DNA of 64,000 nt from Cellulomonas_A sp047229345 (GTDB taxonomy: Bacteria > Actinomycetota > Actinomycetes > Actinomycetales > Cellulomonadaceae). The position numbers and the translations under genes are program-made. The notes beneath the pieces were generated by a model. It had not been told where the DNA came from. It was given only the letters and a program-made list of their open reading frames with translations, and ran no database searches. Each line of letters starts with the position of its first letter. Position 1 is the first letter of the stretch. The DNA lies in contig NZ_JBFTER010000010.1 of NCBI RefSeq assembly GCF_047229345.1, positions 1-64,000 on the forward strand, in the 5' to 3' direction. Of the stretch, positions 45,357-53,503 are shown in pieces.

Positions 45357-45824
45357 GTGAACCAGCCCCGCATGAACGTCGAGTCGTTCAACCTCGACCA
45401 CCGCACCGTCGCCGCGCCCTACGTCCGCCTCGCGGACCGCAAGGTCCTGCCCGCGGGCGACGTCCTCAGCAAGTTCGACGTGCGCTTCACGCAGCCGAAC
45501 GTGGGCCACCTCGAGATGCCGGTCGTGCACTCGCTCGAGCACCTGTTCGCGGAGCACTCGCGCAACCACTCGACGCAGGTCATCGACTTCTCCCCGATGG
45601 GCTGCCAGACCGGCTTCTACCTGATCCTCGAGGGCGAGTGGGAGCCCGAGGCCGCCATGGGCCTGGTCCAGGAGACGCTGGAGGACGTCACGCGGGCGAC
45701 CGAGGTCCCCGCCGCGAACGAGGTGCAGTGCGGCTGGGGCGCGAACCACACGCTCGAGGGCGCGCAGGAGGCGGCCCGCACGTTCCTCGCCGCCCGCGAC
45801 GGGTGGAGCCAGGTGACCGCGTGA
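45357..45824 (+). CDS. luxS: S-ribosylhomocysteine lyase
   Basis: A 155-residue iron/zinc enzyme that cleaves S-ribosylhomocysteine to homocysteine and DPD, the autoinducer-2 precursor. The metal ligands are visible: HSLEH (His58 and His62) and Cys125 in VQCGWGANH; the catalytic Cys83 is in SPMGCQTGFY. Length is standard. The GTG start follows GAGAAGG. It overlaps mtnN by 4 nt (GTGA), so the two steps of the activated-methyl cycle are encoded together. Confidence 0.97.
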   Translation: MNQPRMNVESFNLDHRTVAAPYVRLADRKVLPAGDVLSKFDVRFTQPNVGHLEMPVVHSLEHLFAEHSRNHSTQVIDFSPMGCQTGFYLILEGEWEPEAAMGLVQETLEDVTRATEVPAANEVQCGWGANHTLEGAQEAARTFLAARDGWSQVTA

Positions 45825-46528
45825 TCGCGGTCGACGCGGTCGTCGTGACCGCGATGGCCGACGAGGCGGAGGCGTTCGTCGAGCGCGCCGACTTCGTCGG
45901 GCCCGTCGCCCAGGTCGGGCACGCGCTGCACCGGGTCCTGTCGGTCGAGAGCCGCGGGGTCCTGCTCGTGCAGTGCGGCATCGGGCTGGTCAGCTCGGCG
46001 ACCGCCGCGGCCGTCGCGATCAGCGGGACCCGCCCGAGCGTCGTCATCAGCGCGGGGAGCGCCGGCGGCATCGGCGAGCAGGTCCGGGTCGGCGACGTCG
46101 TGGTCGGCACCGAGTTCGTGTACTCGGGTGCCGACGCGCGCGCCTTCGGGTACGCGCTCGGGCAGGTTCCCGGGATGCCGGCACGGTTCGTCGCGAACGA
46201 GGCGCTCCTCGAGGCGACCCTCGGCGTCCCGCACGACGGCCTGACGGTGCGCGCGGGCACGATGCTCTCGGGTGACGCGTTCATCGACGCCTCGCTCGTG
46301 GACGCGGTCCGGGCGTCGTTCCCCGACGCGCTCTCGACCGACATGGAGACCGCGGCGCTCGCCCAGACCTGCCACCTCTACGGGGTCCCGTTCCTCTCGG
46401 TGCGCGGGATCTCCGACCTGTGCGGTCCCGCGGCGAACGACGACTTCCTCACGCACGTGGACGACGCCGCGCAGCGGTCCGCGAGCGTCGTGCTCGCCGC
46501 GCTGCACCGGGTCGTCCCGCGCGACTGA
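45821..46528 (+). CDS. mtnN: 5'-methylthioadenosine/S-adenosylhomocysteine nucleosidase
   Basis: A 235-residue nucleosidase that removes adenine from SAH and MTA, giving S-ribosylhomocysteine, the LuxS substrate. The nucleoside-phosphorylase fold shows CGIGLVSSATAAAVAI, SAGSAGGIGEQVRVGDVVVG, and the catalytic segment STDMETAALAQTCHLYGVPFLSVRGISD with the Glu and Asp of the active site. The GTG overlaps the luxS stop. Fusion of both genes into one message makes efficient recycling of SAH likely. Confidence 0.95.
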   Translation: MIAVDAVVVTAMADEAEAFVERADFVGPVAQVGHALHRVLSVESRGVLLVQCGIGLVSSATAAAVAISGTRPSVVISAGSAGGIGEQVRVGDVVVGTEFVYSGADARAFGYALGQVPGMPARFVANEALLEATLGVPHDGLTVRAGTMLSGDAFIDASLVDAVRASFPDALSTDMETAALAQTCHLYGVPFLSVRGISDLCGPAANDDFLTHVDDAAQRSASVVLAALHRVVPRD

Positions 46529-46544
46529 CGCGCCGCCGCCGGGC

Positions 46545-46573
46545 CTCAGGGGCCGTTCAGGGGCCGGGTCAGG
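46545..46573 (+). promoter_or_regulatory. Triple TCAGG direct repeat upstream of the GIN-domain gene
   Basis: CTCAGG (46545-46550), TTCAGG (46556-46561) and GTCAGG (46568-46573) repeat at 11- and 12-bp steps, about 90-120 bp before the lipoprotein start. The layout matches response-regulator sites and resembles those at 33303 and 57032. Confidence 0.4.
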
Positions 46574-46661
46574 GACGTACCCGATGACCCGGCCCCCGAC
46601 CGGTGCGAGCGTGGTGCACGGCCCGGACGTCCCGGGCCGCGTGCTCATCGTGAGGTCACCC

Positions 46662-47378
46662 ATGTCGCTGCGTCCCGTGCTCGCCGTCACCTCCGTCGGT
46701 GCCCTGCTCCTGCTCACGGGGTGCGGGGCCGCCGCGTTCGGTCCGTCCACCACCGAGGAGCGCCCGGCCGACGGCGTCACGGCCGTCGAGCTCTCCACGT
46801 CGGGGACGCTCGTGGTCGAGCACGGCGACGAGCCGTCGCTCACGGTCACCGCGGGCCGCAACGTGCTGGCGCAGCTCACGAGCGAGGTCCGCGACGGCGT
46901 GCTCGTGCTCGACCACGACGACCGGCCGGGCTGGTCGCGCACCGGCGTGGTCGAGTACCGCCTCGTGGTCGACCACCTCGACGCGATCCGGGTCGAGGGC
47001 TCGGGGGGCGTGCAGGTCGACGGCGAGGTCGCGACCGGCGACGAGCTCGCGGTCCTGGTCGAGGGGTCGGGCGACGTGGACGTCGAGGGCGTCGACGTCG
47101 ACGAGCTCGACGCCAGCAACCAGGGGTCCGGCCGCATCACGCTCGCCGGCGCGGCCGAGGTGCAGCGCGTCACGGTCGCCGGCTCGGGGGGCTACGACGC
47201 CGCGGCGCTGCGCACGCGTGAGGCGGCGGTCGCGGTCGAGGGATCCGGCGACGCCGTCGTGGACGTCACCGGGACGCTCGACGCGAGCGTGTCCGGGAGC
47301 GGGTCGGTCACGCACACCGGCGGCGCACGGGTGACGTCGGACGTCGACGGCTCGGGGTCGGTGCGCGAGGGGTCGTGA
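46662..47378 (+). CDS. Lipoprotein with GIN (DUF2807) domain
   Basis: A 238-residue lipoprotein: signal peptide with lipobox LLTGC at about residue 20, then a right-handed beta-helix made of short Val/Gly/Ser/Asp repeats (VRVEGSGGVQVDGEV, VLVEGSGDVDVEG, VTVAGSGGYDAAAL) of the head-GIN/auto-transporter-adhesin type. The repeats have a spacing of about 20 residues. Function is unknown; related domains occur in envelope-stress regulated proteins. A TGAGGT sequence precedes the ATG. TCAGG repeats upstream may put it under a response regulator. Confidence 0.88.
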   Translation: MSLRPVLAVTSVGALLLLTGCGAAAFGPSTTEERPADGVTAVELSTSGTLVVEHGDEPSLTVTAGRNVLAQLTSEVRDGVLVLDHDDRPGWSRTGVVEYRLVVDHLDAIRVEGSGGVQVDGEVATGDELAVLVEGSGDVDVEGVDVDELDASNQGSGRITLAGAAEVQRVTVAGSGGYDAAALRTREAAVAVEGSGDAVVDVTGTLDASVSGSGSVTHTGGARVTSDVDGSGSVREGS

Positions 47379-47393
47379 GGCCCGCTCCCCGGC

Positions 47394-48056
47394 TCATCCC
47401 TCCCGCCCGGCCCTGACCAGGCGCACGTGCGTGACCGCCGGTGAGCTCACGAGCTCGACGCACGTGAAGCCCGTCGGTCCGCCGCCGAGGTCGTCGAACA
47501 GCCGCTCGCCCGCGCCGAGGAAGAGCGGGACGACCGCCAGGTGCAGCTCGTCGACGCGGTCGGCGCGCAGGTAGAGCTGGACCGTGCGGGCGCCGCCGCC
47601 GAGCCGGACGTCGCGGCCGCCCGCGAGGTCGGACGCGAGGTCGAGCGCCGCGTCGGGGTCGTCGACGAAGTGGAACGTCGTCCCGCCCTCCATCGTCAGG
47701 GCGGGGCGCGGGTGGTGCGTCAGGACGACCACCGGGTGGTGGAACGGCGGGTTCGGCCCCCACCAGCCGCGCCACGACTCGTCGGGCCACGGGCCGCGCA
47801 CCGGACCGAACATGTTCCGGCCCATGAGCGTCGCGCCGATCCCCGTCTCGCCGCGGCGCACGAAGTCGTCGTCCACGCCCCGCTCGCGCGTGGTGTCGCC
47901 GTCGCGTCCCTCGCCGCCGTGGAACGAGGGCGTCGCGAACTGCCAGTCGTGCAGGCGCTCGCCGCCGACGCCGAGCGGGTGCTCCCGGCCCTGGTGCGGG
48001 CCGGCGACGTAGCCGTCGAGCGACATCGCGAGGTTGTGGACACGCAGCAGCGGCAC
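47394..48056 (-). CDS. RibD C-terminal/dihydrofolate reductase-like protein
   Basis: A 220-residue reductase-fold protein. It starts VPLLRVHNLAMSLDGYVAG (the N-A/M-S-LDG pattern of RibD-C/DHFR-like enzymes), has TLMGRNMFGP and VVVLTHHPRPALTMEGGTTFHF, and ends DELHLAVVPLFLGAGERLFDDL. The NADPH-binding features are only weakly visible. Members reduce pyrimidine or other heterocycles; the substrate here is not known. GTG at 48056 is chosen because GAGGAGG lies nine bases upstream. Confidence 0.88.
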   Translation of the reverse strand: MPLLRVHNLAMSLDGYVAGPHQGREHPLGVGGERLHDWQFATPSFHGGEGRDGDTTRERGVDDDFVRRGETGIGATLMGRNMFGPVRGPWPDESWRGWWGPNPPFHHPVVVLTHHPRPALTMEGGTTFHFVDDPDAALDLASDLAGGRDVRLGGGARTVQLYLRADRVDELHLAVVPLFLGAGERLFDDLGGGPTGFTCVELVSSPAVTHVRLVRAGREG

Positions 48057-48212
48057 GGGGACCTGCCTCCTCGGGGCTCGGGCGGCGGACACCGGGAAGA
48101 CCGGGCAGACGCGCGGAACTCATCGGTGACCCCGGCTGCGCGACACCCGGGCACCGGGATCACCCGGTCCGCCGGTCGCCGCCGTCTCCCCGCGGTCCTC
48201 GCCGCGGCCCGC

Positions 48213-49430
48213 TCAGGCGAGCTCGGCCCGGCGCCGCACGAGGAACGCCCGCTCGCCCTGGTTGGCGCACCGGTCCAGCGCCGCCTCGTACGCCGCGACC
48301 GCCTCGCCGCCGCGACCGAGCCGGCGCAGCAGGTCGGCGCGGACCGCGTGGAAGACGTGGAACGTCGTGAGCCCGAGCGGGTCGACGGCCGCGAGCGCGA
48401 CCTCCGGGCCCTCGACCTCCGCGAGCGCGACCGCCCGGTTGAGCGCGACGACGGGTGAGCCCGTGAGCGCGAGCAGGTGGTCGTAGAGCGCGAGCACCTG
48501 CGCCCAGTCGGTCGAGGCGACGTCCGGCGCGTCGGCGTGCACCGCCTGGATCGCCGCCTGCAGCTGGTACGGCCCGGGGCGCCCGCGGCGCAGGCACCAC
48601 CGGACGAGCTCCTGCCCCTCGGCGACGAGCGCCTGGTCCCACCGGCTCCGGTCCTGCTCCGCGAGGGGGACGAGCGAGCCGTCGGGCGCGGTCCGGGCGG
48701 CGCGGCGGGAGTCGACGAGCAGGAGCAGCGCGAGCAGGCCCGCGACCTCCTCCTCGTCGGGCATGAGCTCGGCGAGCAGCCGGGCGAGCCGGACCGCCTC
48801 CGCGCACAGGTCGGCCCGCACGAGGGCGTCGCCCGCGCTCGCGGTGTGCCCCTCGGTGAACACGAGGTACACGACCGCGAGCACCGCGCGGAGCCGGTCG
48901 GGCAGCTCCGCGTCGTCGGGGACCCGGTACGGGATGCGGGCGTCGCGGATCTTGCCCTTGGCGCGCACGAGCCGCTGCGCCATCGTCTGCTCCTCGACGA
49001 GGAACGCGCGGGCGATCTCGGCGGTCGTGAGCCCGCCGACCATCCGCAGCGTGAGCGCGACGCGCGCCGCCGGGGAGAGCGCGGGGTGGCAGCAGGTGAA
49101 CACCAGGCGGAGCCGGTCGTCGCGCACGGGGCCCTCCTCGACGGGCTCGGACGGGGCGTGCAGGAGGGCGGCCTGCGCGTGCCGGTCCGCGCGGCTCGAC
49201 TCGCGCCGGATCCGGTCGATGGCCCTGCGGCGCGCGGTCGTGAGGATCCAGCCCGCCGGGCTGGGCGGGAGGCCGGTCACGGGCCAGCGCTCGACGGCGG
49301 TGGCGAACGCGTCCTGCACCGCGTCCTCGGCGAGGTCCAGGTCGCCGAGGACGCGGGTCAGGACGGCCACGGCCCGCGCGTGCTCCTCGCGGAACACGCG
49401 CTCGACGTCCGCGAGGCCGATCGTGGTCAT
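48213..49430 (-). CDS. ECF42-type sigma factor with C-terminal extension
   Basis: A 405-residue RNA polymerase sigma factor. Region 2 is AEDAVQDAFATAVERWP and SPAGWILTTARRRAIDRIRRE, region 4 is ALTLRMVGGLTTAEIARAFLVEEQTMAQRLVRAKGKI, and a helical C-terminal ~200 residues (LAVVYLVFTEGHTASAGD, LLLVDSRRAARTAP, ALNRAVALAEVEGPEVAL) look like the TPR-like/DUF6596 domain of ECF42. Such factors lack a classical anti-sigma partner and are encoded with a DGPF (YCII-like) protein, which is the case here seven bases upstream. The promoter it recognises was not identified. Confidence 0.92.
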   Translation of the reverse strand: MTTIGLADVERVFREEHARAVAVLTRVLGDLDLAEDAVQDAFATAVERWPVTGLPPSPAGWILTTARRRAIDRIRRESSRADRHAQAALLHAPSEPVEEGPVRDDRLRLVFTCCHPALSPAARVALTLRMVGGLTTAEIARAFLVEEQTMAQRLVRAKGKIRDARIPYRVPDDAELPDRLRAVLAVVYLVFTEGHTASAGDALVRADLCAEAVRLARLLAELMPDEEEVAGLLALLLLVDSRRAARTAPDGSLVPLAEQDRSRWDQALVAEGQELVRWCLRRGRPGPYQLQAAIQAVHADAPDVASTDWAQVLALYDHLLALTGSPVVALNRAVALAEVEGPEVALAAVDPLGLTTFHVFHAVRADLLRRLGRGGEAVAAYEAALDRCANQGERAFLVRRRAELA

Positions 49431-49437
49431 GCGGCGG

Positions 49438-49791
49438 TCAGCGCCCCTGCGCGAACTGGAAGGGGCGGACCTCCACGGGGAGCGTGGTCGCCTGCGCCAT
49501 CCGGCGACCCCAGTCGAGCGCCACGTCGAGGTCCGGCACGTCGATGACCGTGAGGCCGCCGAGGTGCTCCTTGCCCTCGAGGTACGGGCCGTCGGTCACG
49601 AGCACGTCGTCGTCCTTCGCCCGCAGGACCGTCGCGGTGCTCGCGTCGTGCAGGCCGCCCGTGAACAGCCAGACCCCGGCGGCACGGAGCTCGGCGTCGA
49701 GCGCCTCGACCGCCGCCATGATCGGCGCGAAGACCTCCGGCTCGGGCGGCGGGCCGTCGGGCTGCATCACGCTGAGGAGGTACTGCGTCAT
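49438..49791 (-). CDS. YCII/DGPF-domain protein, ECF42 partner
   Basis: A 117-residue protein of the YCII-related (DGPF) family: MTQYLLSVMQPDGPPP, VFTGG-like WLFTGGLHDASTA, and VTDGPYLEGKEHLGGLTVID, the position of the DGPF motif. It ends RPFQFAQGR. Members are thought to be small enzymes or sensors associated with ECF42 sigma factors; the molecular role is not established. AAGGAGG lies just upstream of the ATG. It is the first gene of a two-gene unit with the sigma factor. Confidence 0.9.
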   Translation of the reverse strand: MTQYLLSVMQPDGPPPEPEVFAPIMAAVEALDAELRAAGVWLFTGGLHDASTATVLRAKDDDVLVTDGPYLEGKEHLGGLTVIDVPDLDVALDWGRRMAQATTLPVEVRPFQFAQGR

Positions 49792-50026
49792 GGGAACCCC
49801 TCCTTGGGGATCTCGGCCGGCCCTGCGCCGGCCTCTCACCTTCTACACGAACGGCCGGCCCCGAGATCGACGTGCGGCGACCGATGAGTTCTCGCCCGGA
49901 ATCAGGTCGACCCGTGTCGGTGGGGGCGAGCACACTGGTCGCTCCCCCGCCCGCGCCGCACCACCGGCGCGTGCGCTCTGCGCGACGCCGCGCGTCCCCG
50001 TTCCTCCCCAGCGACAGGTGTGACTT

Positions 50027-51553
50027 GTGACCGAGACCCGGACCGAACCGGCCCCGCACGCCCTACCGGGCGCCTCCGGGCCCACCGACCCGTCCGACCC
50101 CGCCCCCGACCGGATGACGGCCCGCGACCGCACCGCGGTCTCGCTGCTCCTCGTGTCGGCGTTCGTCGTCATCCTCAACGAGACCGTCATGGGGGTCGCG
50201 CTCCCGCGGCTCATGGAGGACCTCGCCATCACGGCGAGCGCCGCCCAGTGGGTCACGACCGCGTTCATGCTCACGATGGCCGTGGTCATCCCGATCACGG
50301 GCTTCGTGCTGCAGCGCACGACGACGCGCGCGGCGTTCCTCGCGGCGATGGGCCTGTTCAGCATCGGGACGCTCGTCTGCGCGCTCGCGCCCGGGTTCGA
50401 GGTGCTCCTGCTCGGCCGGGTCGTGCAGGCGGGCGGGACGGCGATCATGATGCCGCTGCTCATGACGACCGTCATGACCGTCACCCCGCCCGCGAGCCGC
50501 GGTCGCACGATGGGCAACATCTCCGTCGTCATCTCGGTCGCCCCGGCGCTCGGCCCGACGATCTCCGGCGTGGTGCTCAGCGTCCTCGACTGGCGGTGGC
50601 TGTTCGGCCTCGTGCTCCCGATCGCCGTGGGCGCGCTCGCGCTCGGGGCGGCGCGCCTGGTCAACCTCACGACGCCGCGCGAGGCCCGCATCGACGTGCT
50701 CTCGGTGATCCTGTCGGCGCTCGCGTTCGGCGGGATCGTGTACGGCCTGAGCCGCGTCGGCGAGTCGGCGGCGGGCGGCGGGGCGGGCGAGGCGTGGACC
50801 GCGCTGGGAGTCGGGCTCGTGACGCTCGCGCTGTTCGTCGCGCGCCAGCTCGTGCTCCAGCGGACCGACGCGGCGCTGCTCGACCTGCGCACGTTCCGCT
50901 CCCCGGTGTTCACCGTCGCGATCGTGCTCATGGCGATCAGCATGATGTCGCTGTTCGGCACGATCATCCTGCTGCCGCTCTACGCGCAGCAGGTGCTGGG
51001 CCTCGAGGCGCTGCAGACGGGCCTGCTCATGCTGCCGGGCGGCCTGCTCATGGGGTTCCTGGCCCCCTCGGTGGGGCGCGCGTACGACCGGTTCGGGCCG
51101 CGCGTGCTGCTCGTGCCGGGCGCGACGATCGTCAGCGTCGCCGCGTGGCTGCTCGCGACGCTCGGGGAGCAGAGCTCGCCGTGGCTGCTGCTGACCGGGC
51201 ACGTCGTGCTCAGCATCGGGCTCGCGCTCATGTTCACGCCGCTGTTCACCGCGTCGCTCGGCTCGCTCACGCCGAACCTGTACTCGCACGGCAGCGCGAT
51301 GGTCGGCACCGTCCAGCAGGTCGCGGGCGCCGCGGGGACAGCGCTGTTCGTCACCGTGCTCACCGCGCAGGCGGCGTCGCTCACCGAGACCGGGGCGGGA
51401 CCCGTCACGGCGATGGCGGGCGGGGTGCACGCCGCGTTCCTCGTCGGTGCCGTGATCTCGGTCCTGGCGATCCCGGCGGCGTTCGCGGTGCGCGTGCCGA
51501 AGACCGACCGGGGAGCGGTGGACGCCGGGTCGGCACCCGTCGGGGCGCACTGA
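50027..51553 (+). CDS. MFS multidrug exporter (DHA2, 14 helices)
   Basis: A 508-residue drug/H+ antiporter of the DHA2 family with about 14 transmembrane helices. Helix 1 has LVSAFVVILNETVMGVALPRLMEDL (N-E-T-V motif), the loop motif reads LGRVVQAGGTAIMMPLLM, and the antiporter motif C is SVAPALGPTISGVVL. It would export cationic or lipophilic compounds; no regulator is adjacent. GTG at 50027 is preceded by AGGTGTGAC. A large nested hairpin separates it from the GH10 gene. Confidence 0.92.
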   Translation: MTETRTEPAPHALPGASGPTDPSDPAPDRMTARDRTAVSLLLVSAFVVILNETVMGVALPRLMEDLAITASAAQWVTTAFMLTMAVVIPITGFVLQRTTTRAAFLAAMGLFSIGTLVCALAPGFEVLLLGRVVQAGGTAIMMPLLMTTVMTVTPPASRGRTMGNISVVISVAPALGPTISGVVLSVLDWRWLFGLVLPIAVGALALGAARLVNLTTPREARIDVLSVILSALAFGGIVYGLSRVGESAAGGGAGEAWTALGVGLVTLALFVARQLVLQRTDAALLDLRTFRSPVFTVAIVLMAISMMSLFGTIILLPLYAQQVLGLEALQTGLLMLPGGLLMGFLAPSVGRAYDRFGPRVLLVPGATIVSVAAWLLATLGEQSSPWLLLTGHVVLSIGLALMFTPLFTASLGSLTPNLYSHGSAMVGTVQQVAGAAGTALFVTVLTAQAASLTETGAGPVTAMAGGVHAAFLVGAVISVLAIPAAFAVRVPKTDRGAVDAGSAPVGAH

Positions 51554-51580
51554 CCGGGACCCGGACGTAGCAGACGTAGC

Positions 51581-51652
51581 GGACGCCACCCGTGTGCGGT
51601 GCGTCACGGTTCCCGCTCGGGAGCCGTGACGCGCTTGCTCCGGGTGGCGTCC
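51581..51652 (+). terminator. Large nested hairpin between MFS and xylanase genes
   Basis: Outer arms GGACGCCACCCG (51581-51592) and CGGGTGGCGTCC (51641-51652) pair perfectly; inside them, 15-bp arms GCGTCACGGTTCCCG (51601-51615) and CGGGAGCCGTGACGC (51618-51632) pair with one G-T wobble and a two-base loop. It probably terminates the MFS message, though it could also be a regulatory structure. Confidence 0.6.
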
Positions 51653-51677
51653 GTCTGCCTACGGTGGGGTCACCGAC

Positions 51678-53450
51678 GTGCCACCGACCGGGGGGAGCTG
51701 CGCCGTCGTGCGACGCCTCATCCCTGCGCTGGTCCTCGCGGCCGGCGCCCTCGTCCTCGTCGTGGTCCTGCTCGCAGGGCCGCTCTCGCCGAGCCAGGAG
51801 CCCGAGCCGACGGCCGCGGCACCCGCCACCTCCGCCGCACCCCAGCGCGTCAGCACCGTCCTGTCGAGCGAGTTCGAGGACGGCACCGACGGCTGGGAGG
51901 GGCTCGGGACCGCCGAGGTCACGACGCGCGAGGGCGACGCCCGCAGCGGCGCGTCGAGCCTGCTCGTGAGCGGGCGGACGGAGGCGTGGAACGGTGCCCT
52001 GCTCGGGCTCGAGGGGGTCCTGACCGCCGGGACGGAGCACACGCTCTCCGTGTGGGTCCGCCTCGCGCCGGGTTCCGGGGGTGCGGAGCCGGCCGCCGGG
52101 GACTCAGGCGACGACGACTCCGGCGAGTCCGGCGAGTCCGGCGAGTCCGGCGAGTCCGGCGAGTCCGGCGACGAGGCTGCCGCCGGCGGCGGGGCCGACG
52201 AGCTCCAGCTCACCGTCCGGCGCGACGCCGACGGCGAGCGCGTCTACGACCACCTCGTGCACACGCCCGTCGGCACCGACGCCTGGGTCGAGCTGCGCAC
52301 CGCGTACACGCTGCCCGAGGGCTCGGAGCACCCGGAGCTCTACGTCGAGTCGACCGGCACGCTCGCCGACGTGCTCGTCGACGACGTGACCGTGACCAAG
52401 GAGGCACCCCCCGTGCAGACCGACGTCCCCGCGCTGCGCGACGCCCTCGCGGGCGACTTCCCGGTCGGCACCGCGGTCGGGCGCCAGGACCTCGACGGCG
52501 CGCCCGCGGAGCTCCTGACCCGGCACTTCTCGACCATCACGCCCGAGAACGCGCTCAAGCCCACGAGCCTGCAGCCCCACGAGGGCGAGTTCACGTTCGA
52601 GCAGGCCGACCAGGTGCTCGACTTCGCCGTCGAGCACGGGCTCGCCGTGCACGGTCACACCCTCGTGTGGCACCGCTCGACGCCGGACTGGTTCTTCCGG
52701 GCCGCCGACGGGCGGGAGCTGGGGCAGAGCCCCGAGGACCAGGCGCTGCTGCTCGCGCGGCTCGAGGCGCACGTCCGGACGGTCGCGGACCACCTCCGGG
52801 AGCGCTACGGCGACGCGAACCCGGTCCGCACGTGGGACGTCGTCAACGAGGCCATCGACCCCGAGGAGGACGACGGCCTGCGCCGCAACCAGTGGTACGC
52901 GGTGCTCGGCCCCGAGTACGTCGCGCACGCGTTCCGGATCGCCCGCGAGGCCTTCGGCCCCGACACGGTGCTGTACCTCAACGACTACGGGACCGAGGGA
53001 GCGGCGAAGCGGCGGGCCGCGGCGGACGTGGTGCGGAGGCTGCTCGACGAGGGCGTGCCGGTCGACGGGGTGGGCCACCAGATGCACGTGAACCTCGGCG
53101 TCCCCGTCTCGCGCATCGAGGACACGATCGCGACGTTCGAGGACCTCGGCGTCCGGCAGGCCGTCACCGAGCTCGACGTCGCGATCGCGGAGTCGCCCGA
53201 CGAGGCGCTCGACCACACCCCGCGCGAGCGGCTCGACGAGCAGGGCCGGTACTACCAGGACCTGCTCGCCGCGTTCCGGCGCCACCCCGGCGCCGTCTCG
53301 TCGCTGAGCGTCTGGGGGCTCTACGATGCGCGGAGCTGGCTGCGCGCCTGGCCGACCGAACGCCCCTACGAGGCGCCCCTGCTGTTCGACGGGGACCTGC
53401 AGGCGAAGCCGGCGTACTGGGGTCTCGTCGACCCCGCGCGGCTGGACTGA
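51678..53450 (+). CDS. GH10 endo-beta-1,4-xylanase with N-terminal CBM4/9- or CBM22-like module
   Basis: A 590-residue protein. A signal or anchor (LVLAAGALVLVVVLLAG) is followed by a beta-sandwich module (about 60-240: SEFEDGTDGWEGLG to VLVDDVTVTKE) typical of the CBM4/9 or CBM22 modules of xylanases. That module is interrupted by a (Gly-Glu-Ser)5 insert at about residues 149-163. The GH10 domain (about 255-588) has the acid/base Glu391 in WDVVNEAID and the nucleophile Glu498 in TELDVAI. It cuts xylan with retention. The GTG at 51678 is one of two possible starts (GTG at 51708 gives a shorter signal). Probably secreted; with the CE3 esterase it forms a xylan-degrading set. Confidence 0.92.
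   Translation: MPPTGGSCAVVRRLIPALVLAAGALVLVVVLLAGPLSPSQEPEPTAAAPATSAAPQRVSTVLSSEFEDGTDGWEGLGTAEVTTREGDARSGASSLLVSGRTEAWNGALLGLEGVLTAGTEHTLSVWVRLAPGSGGAEPAAGDSGDDDSGESGESGESGESGESGDEAAAGGGADELQLTVRRDADGERVYDHLVHTPVGTDAWVELRTAYTLPEGSEHPELYVESTGTLADVLVDDVTVTKEAPPVQTDVPALRDALAGDFPVGTAVGRQDLDGAPAELLTRHFSTITPENALKPTSLQPHEGEFTFEQADQVLDFAVEHGLAVHGHTLVWHRSTPDWFFRAADGRELGQSPEDQALLLARLEAHVRTVADHLRERYGDANPVRTWDVVNEAIDPEEDDGLRRNQWYAVLGPEYVAHAFRIAREAFGPDTVLYLNDYGTEGAAKRRAAADVVRRLLDEGVPVDGVGHQMHVNLGVPVSRIEDTIATFEDLGVRQAVTELDVAIAESPDEALDHTPRERLDEQGRYYQDLLAAFRRHPGAVSSLSVWGLYDARSWLRAWPTERPYEAPLLFDGDLQAKPAYWGLVDPARLD
52122..52166 (+). repeat. 9-bp in-frame repeat in the GH10 gene
   Basis: Five identical copies of GGCGAGTCC encode (Gly-Glu-Ser)5, a low-complexity insert in the middle of the binding module. 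Confidence 0.9.
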
Positions 53451-53503
53451 GGCCGGGGCAGCCCCCCGAGGGCGTGCACCGACCCGCCCGGGTCCCCCGG
53501 ACG

